DNA of 64,000 nucleotides from Cordilura impudica. Its lineage: Eukaryota > Arthropoda > Insecta > Diptera > Scathophagidae. The notes beneath the pieces are model-generated. The model saw nothing but the letters and a program-made list of their open reading frames with translations. It was not told the DNA's origin and did not search any database. The translations under genes were made by a program, and so were the position numbers. The stretch spans positions 227,749,472 through 227,813,471 of the forward strand of contig OY821517.1 in NCBI GenBank assembly GCA_963682025.1, written 5' to 3'. Position 1 is the stretch's first letter. Every line of letters begins with the position of its first letter. Positions 50,714 to 61,775 of this stretch are shown here, in pieces.

Positions 50714-52231
50714 CCAGGGAAATCTCTGAAAAAAGTAAAAAAAAAATGAAAAATATGATGTTTCTATATTGCTCTTGTTGTTATTCTAAATGTTGTATTG
50801 TTGTCAGAGCTGGACTTGTTGTTTTTGTGTTCATTGTGGTAATAATATAATAAAAACTAACCCTTTCTACATTTTTTTTATCAACTCTGGTTGAAAAATT
50901 TAAAAGTTTCCATTGTTTTGGCATCACTAAAAAATTTACTACATCATTTCTGTCAATACCACGAGCCTGCCTACAAAGCTTCAGATCGATTGGGTCACGG
51001 GAAAGGGGTTAAAATCGATCCAAAATTTTTTCGACAAGCAGACACTACGAGTTAATATAAAGGGAGTAAAACTTCACCAGCATCTAAAGCAAATAATGCT
51101 AAAATATCTAGTTGTTAATAAAAAAAAACAATGTAAATTTAGCAAAACAAATTTTATATATTAATTTATTTAAAGAGAAAAACACAAAAATAACGTTTGA
51201 TGTTGTATTTTTTGTGTGTAATATTTACATATACATACATACACATATTAAATAATACAAATAATATACATATATTCTATATATGTATGTATATCTATAA
51301 TAACTGCATGTTAGAAATAAATCGGTATATTTTTATATTTACATAAATTTCTGCAATATTTTGTTGTGGGGAAAATACATTTCTTTTGCATTAACAGAGT
51401 GTCACTTCATTTTGCTCAGCGTGACTATGCCACAGTTTTTGTTCTAATTAGCTTTGCAATAGTTATTTCTATTTTAACATGAAAGTCAATATTTTCAAAT
51501 AGATATCATACAGAACAATGTTAAGAGTATACACGGGCTGGTCTTTTATTTCATACGTTTTTTCATTATTCTTTTACAAATATGAACATAAGTTTGGCAT
51601 ATTAACTTTTTGTTGTTTTTACAAAATAGAGTTACAGAGTTCATCAATGAGTTTTTTGCTTTCAAAACAGTTCTACATAGTTATATAGAATTATTATTCT
51701 GCTTTACCTACAAAATATCTGATTGCTATTACATCTAATTTTTAAAAATTGTTTATAATTACTAAAGCATTATTATTCACATAAATACAAAATTGCACTT
51801 TTTAAATTTTCCATTCTAATTTTAGAAAATATCAATTCTAAAAACTGGAACTAAAATTTCCAAGTATAAATTAGAAAATATTAATTGAATTTCAGAAAAT
51901 CATATCAAAATGTCGGAAATAATAATTTTAAATTTAGAAGACATCAATTGCATCAAATTCCAAAAAAAAACACCAAATATGTTTACAATTAAAAAATGTT
52001 TACATTTAAAAAAAATATTGGCATTAGGAGAAATACTTAGCTTTTCAGTAACTTCTTTTAACAACAGTCGAATCGTTAAAAAAAGAAAAGCAAAATTGTC
52101 AGTAAAATTTTTAAACGATATTCGCTTTTGTTAAAATCAGCTAAACGACAACCATTTTTGTGTTGTTTATTCAATCGATAAAAACTTAAATTTTGAGGTT
52201 AAAATGTCGTCATACATAAATAAATCATAAA
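50714..52231 (+). repeat. mini-me copy 1 right half continuing into family R copy C
   Basis: Resumes 'ccagggaaatctctgaaaaa' after the LTR element, passes 'catagctggacttgttgttt'-like text and the 'cgagcctgcctacaaagctt' junction at about 50960, then follows copy A closely to 52231. It breaks at 'aaataaatcata', where family S begins. Together with 39692-40138 this shows that the mini-me head and family R are one continuous unit. Confidence 0.75.
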
Positions 52232-52529
52232 CAAGTAAGAAAATTATAGTCGGTCTAGACCGACTATACGATACCCTATACCATGCGTTTGGAAACCCTA
52301 TCTCTTAGGCCCAACTAACTGGACATAGAAAATAAGCAAAAACCAAATTTGAGTGGGATTTTTATTAATTTTTTTGGCTGCAGATATGAAAAAGTTCATA
52401 TCGGATGCTATATCTATATGGGGACTAGGTCCAAAAATGGACCGATCCTGATCATGTTTGGTAAAGTCTCTTGTATTTTGCAAAAATATATACAAACAAA
52501 ATTTGAGAAGAATCAGTGCAATATTTTTG
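52232..52529 (+). repeat. Family S repeat, left end
   Basis: Starts AACAAGTAAG, followed after about 9 bases by a perfect palindrome AGTCGGTCTAGACCGACT and ATACCCTATACC. Later text ('ggactaggtccaaaaatgga', 52421) matches 61455-61480. It is cut by the mini-me copy at 52530. Confidence 0.6.
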
Positions 52530-53402
52530 TTATACCCTCCACTCCAGTGTGCAGAGGGTATATATAAGTTTGTCATTCCGTTTGTAATAATTAGAAAAAA
52601 AAATTTGGACCCCATAAAATATATATATTTGTGATCCTTATAACAACCGGAGTTGATATAGCGATGTCCGTCTGTCCGTCTGTCCGTCTGTGGAAATCAC
52701 GATGACGGCATCAATCGGGCAGCTAGGGTGCTCGTTGGCATAAAAAATGATTCACTAACATCCTGAAAAGTTTGCTATTTAAAATCGTCCAAATCGGTCG
52801 ATTAGGGCCCGAGATTTGAATGAAGAACTAAAAAAAGTCTTGAAAAAATATAATTTTCTATGTTGTTCTTGTCACGATCACGCCCTCAATAGGATAGCTA
52901 GGGTGATAATTTTTAGTGAGAATGATTCACCAAATTCATGGGAAGATTTCTACTTCAAAAATCATTAAAATCGGTGGAACAGGTCCAGGTAAATCTATGA
53001 AAAATTAAAAAAAAAATGAAAACATGATGTTTCCATATTGTTCCTGTTGTTATTCTAAATGTTGCATTGTTGTCATAGCTGGACTTGTTGTTTTTGTGGT
53101 CGTTGTGGTAATAATATAATAAAAACAAACCCTTTGTACATTTTTTTGTGAACTCTGGTAGAAAATTTTAAAAGTTTCCATTGTTTTGGCATCACTAAAA
53201 AAATTTGTTAGATCATTTCTGTCATTGCCACGAGCCTGCATGCATAATTTCAGATCGATTGGCTCACGGGAAAGGGGCTAAAAATCGATCCAAAATTTTG
53301 TCGACAAGCAGACACTACCAGTTAATATAAAGGCAGTAAATAAAGGGAGTAAAAGTTCACCAATAATTTAAAAAACAAATTTTTATGTATTAATTTATTT
53401 AA
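52530..53402 (+). repeat. mini-me copy 2 with short family R tail
   Basis: Has the best-preserved GTCY tract (gtccgtctgtccgtctgtc, 52667-52692) after the TA run and 'gagttgatatagcgatg' core. It continues through 'ggtccaggtaaatctatgaa' to 'acgagcctgcatgcataatt' and about 160 bp of family R, then ends in AT-rich DNA. Confidence 0.75.
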
Positions 53403-53885
53403 AGAAAAAAATAATTAAAAGAAATAGTAATAATAATAAAAAAAATAATATACAATACAAAAAAAAAGAATATATAAATAAAATAAAATAAAGATAAATG
53501 CATTCATAGCATTATAATACATATAAAAGGTCAATGTTTTCTAACCGTAACCGTAACGAGTCAGTTGTTTTTTTTTACATGAAAATCATTTAAAACAGTT
53601 ACCGAACGTAACCGGAACGTCCCAATACTTTTCATGTGAAAAAAGGCTGACACGTTACGTAACAGTTACATGTCGCTAACTTGTTCTTTACACAGGCTAC
53701 TGCTTTTGCAGCCAACTTCAAGTCTATTTATATAGTTTCGTAAGCATAACTGATAAAATTGTTTCTATTATTTTTTGCTGTAAGTAATAAATTATAAATA
53801 AACTGAATTTGCAAACTAAAATGGATACATATATTGGAGGTGCTTTAATACAAAAGAGTTAACGAAACAAAATAAAAAAAAAAAA
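53403..53885. other. AT-rich stretch with a small foldback element
   Basis: No gene. At 53541-53669 two 40-bp arms face each other: 'gtaacgagtcagttg...ttacatgaaaa' on the left and 'ttttcatgtgaaa...ctgacacgttac' on the right, around a 43-bp centre rich in 'gtaaccg/gaacgt'. This is probably a tiny foldback or MITE-like sequence. Confidence 0.5.
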
Positions 53886-54900
53886 AACAACTCTACAACA
53901 TCAACAATGGCAGTCATATGTTCTTCAAATAGAAAAAAAAACTGCAAGTGTGTTTTGTTGGCTACAAAACAAAAATAGTGTTGACAATATAACAAAATAT
54001 GTAAAAGAAGTTAGTGCTATGAAATATTTTATTTTGTTTAAAAAAAAAAATCGCAAAATGAAAGGCTATAATTCCATTAATAATCAAAAGGCGTTAAACT
54101 AATTTATTTATTTTTACGTTGTACTAATGCATTTTAAATAAGTAAAAGTAATTGTATATTTAAATAAAAATGCATTTGTATTATATGTTGCTGTCGTATT
54201 CAGAAAAATCAAGTAGCTGACTATACGACTACAAATGCTGCTGCCAGCAGTCGTCTATGTGTTTCATTCATGATGTTGCATTTTTTTGCGAGCAATACTT
54301 ACATATATTCTAAATAAAGAAATAATAGTTCTTTTCATACTGCGAAATCTATACAAATATATGTATGTACAAATACTATATGTCAAATTTCAAATTTGCA
54401 ATAATTGATACATTTTTGAAAGAAAATTGTATAATATGAAATGTCTTTAATTTATTTCATAGAAAACAATTTTTTGAGGTGCGTGGATTTTCCATATTTA
54501 CTGTTTTACTATTTTCGTAATGAGGTTAAATGAGTTAAAAAGAATTTAAAATATTTGAAAATATTAGGTGAGGATCCTCAAGATGTAATATACGATCGGT
54601 CTAAAACTTTTCACTTAGAGCCACAGTTAAATTCGAAACAACAAAAACCCATATATTTTGTGCATAAAGTTTAACATTAAATGTGCTTTTCTAAAATGTC
54701 TATACATTTTTTCTCATTCATTTCTGACCATCTTCAATGTAAATTTACCAAAGTTTTTTTTATTGCAATATGTATATAAAACTTAAAAATTTAATATTTT
54801 TTATTGTGTATTAACTTATTATTCTGCGATTTTCATTACATCACAAAATGTTACAAATTGGCACTACTGTTTCAAAAACAGAAAACTTCTAAATCAGTTG

Positions 54901-55452
54901 AAAACAGTTGATCTGTAAAACTGTGTGTGAAATTGTGTCAAATAAAATTACAAATATTAATAAATATAATAATACATATATATATATTTTATTAATTTTG
55001 TTAAGAATTAGCACAAAATTGATTTTCCATTTTGCATTTCATTTATAAAGAATTCTGCCATATTTTGTTAAAGGGAAAATCCATTTTTGTTATATTAAAA
55101 AAAACAGACTTGCATTTAATTTTTCCGTGACTGCCTCAATAATTGCGTAGATGCCACCACAATATTTTTTCTAATTAAAACAGTTGATCTGTAAAACTGT
55201 GTGTGAAATTGTGTCAAATAAAATTACAAATATTAATAAATATAATAATACATATATATATATTTTATTAATTTTGTAAGAATTAGCACAAAATTGATTT
55301 TCCATTTTGCATTTCATTTATAAAGAATTCTGCCATATTTTGTTAAAGGAAAAATCCATTTTTGTTATATTAAAAAAAACAGACTTGCATTTAATTTTTC
55401 CGTGACTGCCTCAATAATTGCGTAGATGCCACCACAATATTTTTTCTAATTA
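54901..55452. repeat. 276-bp tandem duplication
   Basis: 'aaaacagttgatctgtaaaa' at 54901 recurs at 55177 and the copies stay nearly identical for about 275 bp. The unit contains text related to family R ('tagatgccaccacaatattt'). Confidence 0.9.
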
Positions 55453-56460
55453 AATATTAACCAATATCTAACTAGAATTATAATTTATTCTGACTAAAAA
55501 GTTCCAATTAAAAGTTATTCATCCCAATTATGAATATTCTCAAGGAATTTCTTTCTCACGGAAAATACATTTCTCGAGAAAAAAATTCCTCCAATTATAA
55601 ATTCCGCGTGAACAAAAAATGATTAACTGGCATCATCGAATTTCGAAGCCACTTGCTTTGCTTATTGACAATTTATTTTCTATTTTTTGTGTGTGTGCAA
55701 ACGACCCTACAATAAATGTCCCAATAAACATTTTTGTTTGCTATCAACTTGAGGTGCATTTGAGATCAAATACATTTTTCAAATCTCCAACGTTAATTCT
55801 CAAATGCCCTCCATAGTTCGAATATAGTATTCTCAACTTAAAAGGCACATTTTTTATATGGCGATTTTCATAGTTATCAAATTGAGAAATTTGTGATTCT
55901 CAACTTGATAGCAAAGAAATATTTCCAATCGGTATCAAATGGAAGGTACGGAATTGCCATATTAGAAATGAAAACAATGTACTTTTTTTAATGTTTCAAT
56001 TTAATTTCATTATATATTTAACATTACTATGTACATATTTAACATTAAATGTACATATTATGTACATTTTTTAAAATCTAGAATTAAAAATAAATGAATT
56101 AATTAGTTGTACATTTTTTGAAAAATTCGACAAAAAGCAGAAATAATTAAAAATATATCAATGATTTATTTGTACTTTTTTGGCATTTTTTAATTTAATT
56201 TATTATTTATGACATATTTAAATAATATCTCAGACTTAACACAAATCGTATTCAAGTTGAATAAATGTTTGGTCTCAAGTGGAGAAAAGTGTTGGATATC
56301 CAATTGAGAGTAAAAATGTTTCTCAAAGATTGGAAAAAATGTTAAGTCTCAACTTGATGTCAAGTTGAAAGCAAACAAGGAGAAAAATTGTTCAACCCAA
56401 GTTGAGAATTACATTTGACATCAATTTAAGAACTTAACTTTTCTCACAACATTGGAAAAA
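55453..56460. other. Foldback zone, no gene
   Basis: 'ctatcaacttgag' (55740) faces 'ctcaacttgatag' (55897), and 55720-55790 is related in inverse to 56280-56390. Many 'caagttgag/ctcaacttg' words occur. The 65-codon frame at 55619-55816 has no support. Confidence 0.45.
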
Positions 56461-56561
56461 TAATATTTCAATGCATACTGGGGAATGACCGAAACTAACA
56501 CATAAACAGTTTTTTCCTATTTGAAAAACATATGACTGTCATTGTTGCTGTTGTAGAGTTG

Positions 56562-57423
56562 TTATACCCTCCACTCCAGTGTGCAGAGGGTATATATAAG
56601 TTTGTCATTCCGTTTGTAATAATTAGAAAAAAAATTTTGGACCCCATAAAATTTATATATTTGTGATCCTTATAACAACCGGAGTTGATATAGCGATGTC
56701 CGTCTGTCCGCCTGTGGAAATCACGATGACGGCATCAATCCGGCAGCTAGGGTACTCGTTGAAATAAAAATGATTCACTAACATCCTGAGAAGTTTGCTA
56801 TTTAAAATCGTCCAAATCGGTCGATTAGGGCCCGAGATTTGAATGAAGAACTAAAAAAGTCTTGAAAAAAAAAATAATTTTCTATGTTCTTCTTGTCACG
56901 ATCACGCCCTCAATAGTGCAGCTACAGTGATCATTTTTAGTGAGAATGATTCACCAAATTCATGGAAAGATTTCTACTTCAAAAATCATTAAAATCGGTG
57001 GAACAGGTCCAGGGAAATCTCTGAAAAAGTAAAAAAAAATGAAAAACATGATATTTCTATATTGTTCTTGTTGTTATTCTAAATGTTGCATTGTTTTCAT
57101 AGCTGGACTTGTTGTTTTTGTGGTCGTTATGGTAATAATATAACAAAAACAAACCCTTTGTACATTTTTTTATCAACTCTGGTAGAAAAATTTAAAAGTT
57201 TCCATTGTTTTGGCATCACTAAAAAAATATGTTAGATCATTTCTGTCATTGCCACAAGCCTGCCTGCAAAATTTCAGATCGATTGGGTCACGGGAAAGTG
57301 GTTAAAATCGATCCAAAATTTTTTCGACAAGCAGACACTACGAGTTAATATAAAGGGAGTAAAAATTCACCAACATCTAAAGCAAATAATGCTAAAATAC
57401 CTAGTTGTTAATAAAAAAAACAA
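56562..57423 (+). repeat. mini-me copy 3 joined to family R copy E
   Basis: Same order of landmarks as copies 1 and 2: ttataccctccactcc, TA tract, 'gagttgatatagcgatg', short GTCY tract (56697-56713), 'ggtccagggaaatctctgaa', then 'cctgcctgcaaaatttcaga' into family R. Interrupted at 57424 by a small inverted-repeat element. Confidence 0.75.
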
Positions 57424-58051
57424 TTGGGCAATTCACAATGGGTAATGTATCGTTGTATCTCTTGTATCGTGTATCACTTTACAATAGTGTAAAATTGTTG
57501 TTGGTAATTTTCACTGAAAAATCTGATACACGATCCAACTTCATTTGCTATGTTTAGTAAATGTTGTATATTGTATCATAACATGTCAGTTTCAAGTGAA
57601 TGCCAGTTTTTATGAAAAAGAAAAAACAAATACATAGAATATTATCAGCATAAATAATTATAAAATAAAATATGGCAAATAATGCAAATAACGAAAATAC
57701 ATCGATAAGTTTATTTATATAAAAATTAATGTTTATATTTTTAGTATGTATTTTCTCTTTCAGTACCAACCAAAACATTTAAAAATTTTTTTTTTTCATT
57801 ATAAATTAAAATGCAAGAGGTACGTAACTAAAACTCTAGGGTATATCTCACGACCAAAAAGCAAACACTGACAAGTGTTTTCTCTTATACAAAATAGCAG
57901 AAGCGACGAAGCGATCTTTCCTCGTTGGATCGAAAATTACTAAAGAAAGCGTTTTACAATATGAAAATACAACTGAGTGTTCACAACAAATGATTGTATT
58001 GTGTATTTCAATACAACATACAATATACAACACCTGTTGTGAATTGCCCAA
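57424..58051. mobile_element. 628-bp inverted-repeat element (MITE 1)
   Basis: Ends 'ttgggcaattcacaa' and its inverse, interrupting family R between 'aaaaaaaacaa' and 'atgtaaatttag'. Beyond the first 15 bases the inverted match continues imperfectly ('tgtatcgttgtat' against 'atacaatatacaac'). It contains a 110-bp piece related to 3455-3560 ('gatctttcctcgttgga'). The target duplication is not resolvable because the site lies in an A-run. Confidence 0.6.
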
Positions 58052-58236
58052 ATGTAAATTTAGCAAAAAAATTTATGTATTAATTTATTTAAAGAGAAAA
58101 ACACAAAAATAACGTTTGATGTTGTATTTTTTGTGTGTAATATTTAAATATACATACATACACATATTAAATAATACAAATAATGTACATATATTATATA
58201 TATGTATGTATGTATATTCATAGTAACTGCATGTTA

Positions 58237-58727
58237 AGGTGCTATTACATGATGTGTTTTTTACATATGTACTGTCACTTTTTTTATCCATATGAAATTC
58301 CTCATGTCTGTCAAAATTGTCTTTTACATACGATTCATAATTTTTGCTATCACACGTGCATATGTATTTCCGTATGACATAACCTCTAAATGTAAACAAC
58401 AGCTGATTTAATTTGTGAATTTACAAAAATTTATTGTTAAAAAAAAGTTATATATTTTTTAATTGTTAATTAATATTAAACAATTTATTTTTCTTTCAAT
58501 ATTAATCTTTATAATTTACTCTGTTTTTCTTTCGCCACAAGCAGTGTTGCATTTTCATATGTTTGCCATACAAAAATAGAACCTGCTCTAATTGAAAAAT
58601 GTACATGTGACTTTCCTCATGTATTTTACATAAACAATGTTTCATATGTATCACACGATGTGTACAACTTTTGTTGTGGGAAAATTTGACAGTACATATG
58701 TAAAAAACACATCATGTAATAGCACCT
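58237..58727. mobile_element. 491-bp MITE with 41-bp perfect inverted repeats (MITE 2)
   Basis: Both ends read aggtgctattacatgatgtg and onward for 41 bases without mismatch. The flanks are TTA (58234-58236 and 58728-58730), while the empty site in other family R copies has a single TTA (gcatg-tta-gaaat). A TTA duplication and short TIRs fit PIF/Harbinger (Tourist) MITEs. Confidence 0.8.
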
Positions 58728-59037
58728 TTAGAAATAAATCGGTTATTTTATTTACATAAAATTCTGCAGTATTTTGTTGTGGGGAAAATACATTTCTTTT
58801 GTATTTACAGAGTGTCACTTCATTTTGCTCAGCGTGACTATGCCACAGTAGATGCCGCCATAATTTTTGTTTGTTCTAATTAGCTTTGCAATAGTTATTT
58901 CTATTTTAACATGAATGTTAATATTTTCAACTAGATATCATACAGAACAATGTTAAGAGTATACACGGGTTGGTCTTTTATTTCATACGTTTTTTTCATT
59001 ATTCTTTTACAAATATGAACATAAGTTTGGCATATTA

Positions 59038-59613
59038 CCCACCAATCTCACATCACACTGCAAGTTCGAAAAACTCAATACACTCACATTTTTTTTTACT
59101 AATACACACACATTTTCCGCAGTGGTCACACTAATGGCACCAAATTTTTCGTGCGAATAGTGGCAGACACTAACGATGATTAATGTTACCCTGTTATAAA
59201 TTTAATGCAAATTTACTGGATTCTGTAAAATTGTTATTAAAGTTTTAACTTGTTAAATCTATTATAATGATTTATTTTTTGAAATGCGCATACAAAAACG
59301 CAAGTTTGTTAATTATAGAGCATAAATATTATTAACTATTATTAAAATAATACTAATAATAATAAATGTAAACATTTTCCCTCAAACATGTGCCTGTATA
59401 ATAAACTTGGTAACTCTACTTAAAATAAAATAAGAGAGAGAAGTATACAAATTTTTTCAAGTTTACGCTTCGACAACATTTTAAAAATGAGATTGCAGTC
59501 AGATGTTTGAGCATAAAAATTAATGGCGATGGATTCGACTAATTCGAACAATTTTTCGTTGATAATACGTACACAACGATTTTACAATTTCAGTGTGATG
59601 TGAGATTGGGGGG
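59038..59613. mobile_element. 576-bp MITE with 23-bp inverted repeats (MITE 3)
   Basis: Left end cccaccaatctcacatcacactg and right inverse cccccc-type version differ at one base. It is flanked by TTA (59035-59037, 59614-59616); empty copies read catattaactttttg. It belongs to the same class as MITE 2 by target duplication but has different ends. Confidence 0.8.
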
Positions 59614-60560
59614 TTAACTTTTTGTTGTCTTTACAAAATAGAGTTACCGAGTTCGTCAATGAGTTTTTTGCTTACAAAACAGTTCTACATAGTTATATAG
59701 AATTATTATTCTGCTTTACCTATAAAATATCTGATTGCGATTACATCTAATTTTTAAAAATTGTTTATAATTAATAAAGCATTATTATTCACATAAATAC
59801 AAAATTTCACTTTTTAAATTTTCCATTCAAATTTTAGAAAATATCAATTATAATAAAAACTGAAAATAAAATTTCCAATTATAAATTAGAAAATATTAAT
59901 TGAGTTTCAGAAAATCATATCAAAACGTCGGAAATAATAATTTTAAATTTAGAAATATCTTTACATTTAAAAATGTTTACATTTAAAAAAAATATTGCCA
60001 TTCAGGAGATATTAATAACTTTTCAGTACCGCGATTCAGTAACTTCTTTTAACGATAGTCGAATTGTAAAAAAAAAGAAAATTGCAAAATTATCAGTAAA
60101 ATTTTGAAACGATATTCGCTATTGTTAAAGTCAGCTGTTGTTGTTATCTAAACGACAACCATTTTTGTGTTGTTTATCCAATCGATAAAAACTTAAATTT
60201 TTAGGTTGAAATGTCGTCATACATAAATAAAAATCATGAAATAGTGAAAATATTTTGCTTTAATTAAAAAACTTTTTTATATAAATAAAAAAATAATTAA
60301 ATAGCATATTCAATTCATTATTTCATTTTCAAATAAATAAACAGATATATTAGTAAAAAAAATAAAGATATTAAACATAAACATAAAATCATCGTGTCAA
60401 ACACGAAGTAATTTGTTTTTTTCTATTCTTTGTGTTTTTCGCTTATTTTGACAGAGATGCCACTCCTTTACAATTTAAATAAATAGAAAAACAGACTTGT
60501 CGATATTAATTTAAATTCAATGAATTTAAGAAAACCTCAAATGATATTTAAGAATTGCTA

Positions 60561-61285
60561 ACATAAAAATTGTTACATAAGTAAACGTAATTTTATGAGA
60601 ATGTTATTTTTATTTATATATAAAATTTCACAATTTTTTTTGGATGAAAATTTGAAGTTTTTCAGAAAATAAAGATAACATTAAATTATTTTATTTAAAA
60701 TGTTTGGGACTTTTCGTTTTTTGCGTTTTTCATCCCTAATTTGATTATTTATTATTATAAATTTATTCTCTATGTTTTCAAAATATGGCAATATTTTAAA
60801 AAAAAGTTGAGAGAGCTTTTTTTTTGGTTATTATTTTGTTACTCCATCCGACCTATATGGCCACAATGAAGAAATATTTGGCCAGTTAAAAGAAACTATA
60901 CAGCCATCTCCAATTAGAACGATTTAATGCATATAGCCACTCTACACAACCATTACCTTTGCAATGGAGGTTAGGGCGAGCTATTTAATTAGCAAAAACT
61001 AAATTAAACGAGAAGTTATGTCATATAACCGGAAACGCATGCATATAGGTGTATAACCAAAATGCATGCCGATCAGCAACCACGATGACCAAAAAGCAAA
61101 CACCGAAATAAATCCGAAATAATGAAAAGAAGAAAACCAACCCAAAGAATTTGTTGAAATAATTTGGTATTAAGTTTAACAAATTGTTTACTTTTTCATT
61201 TACATTTATTATCAAGACTCAAACCGAGGTGGAGGGTATCAAAGATTCGGCACAGCCGAATTTAACACTCTTACTTGTTTTTTAA
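60561..61285 (+). repeat. Family R distal part and tail
   Basis: Contains 'gttgagagagctttttttttg', 'caatggaggttagggcgagc', 'gcatgccgatcagcaa' and the palindrome-bearing tail ending 'cttacttgttt'. The same order occurs at 3300-3559 plus 13507-13706, and at 62250-62755, so this is the conserved end of the family. Confidence 0.7.
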
Positions 61286-61775
61286 TAGATTTAAGTGAAA
61301 ATCGGGAAGCAGCTCTATATGTGGCCACAGGGATAATTTTTGGTATCTCATTAATGGATGTAATGAACGCATATAAACCCAATTTGAGTAAGATCGATAT
61401 GACAATTTGGATCTTATGACAATTTATGTCGATTTCATAGGGGTAATTTGTATGGGGGCTAGGTCTGAACATGGACCGATTCTCACCAATTTCAATAGCG
61501 TTCATCCCATGGCCGATAAAAGCTTATATACCAAATTTCATCAAAATATATTCATATTTGCGACCTGCAGTTTGATTACAAGGTTTACATGGACACACAG
61601 ACGGACGGACGGACGGACGGACGGACGGACGGACGGACATTGTTAAATCAACTCAGAAAGTGATTCTGATTCGATCGGTATAATTAAAGATGGGTCTAGG
61701 TCAAATATTTTTGGTTGTTACAAACAGCAGCACAAAGTCATTATACCCAAACCACATAGTGGTATAGGGTATAAA
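61286..61775 (+). repeat. Family S repeat, right part with (GACG)n
   Basis: Contains 'gggggctaggtctgaacatg' (61459), the GACG microsatellite and the end 'ttatacccaaaccacatagt...ggtatagggtata', a short inverted repeat. It rejoins family R at 'aatagtgaaaatattttgc'. Confidence 0.6.
61598..61637. repeat. (GACG)n microsatellite
   Basis: Ten near-perfect GACG units inside family S, on the opposite strand a GTCC/GTCT-like tract. It creates a false Arg/Asp/Gly repeat frame. Confidence 0.9.

Larger units (their letters stand above)
53886..56563. mobile_element. 2.7-kb non-autonomous DNA element with ~65-bp inverted ends
   Basis: Left end 'aacaactctacaacatcaac' (53886) is the inverse of right end 'gctgttgtagagttgtt' (ending 56563). 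The match runs about 65 bp with few mismatches, through 'cagtcatatgtt' and 'ttcaaatag'. No transposase frame is inside. The interior has a 276-bp tandem duplication (54901-55452), diverged family R text, and a 'tcaacttga'-rich foldback zone (55720-56460). The right end touches a mini-me copy. I could not define a target duplication. Confidence 0.6.
58052..60560 (+). repeat. Family R copy E, continued, with two nested MITEs
   Basis: Matches copy A positions about 165-1800 with interruptions at 58237-58727 and 59038-59613. Minus-strand and plus-strand short frames here are not conserved between copies. Confidence 0.75.

Noticed and set aside
55619..55816. 65-codon ORF in the foldback zone
   Set aside because: No domain, overlaps inverted repeats, and no second copy retains the frame.
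61598..61637. Regular 4-bp repeats considered as CRISPR-like or telomeric
   Set aside because: It is a simple (GACG)n microsatellite with no spacers.
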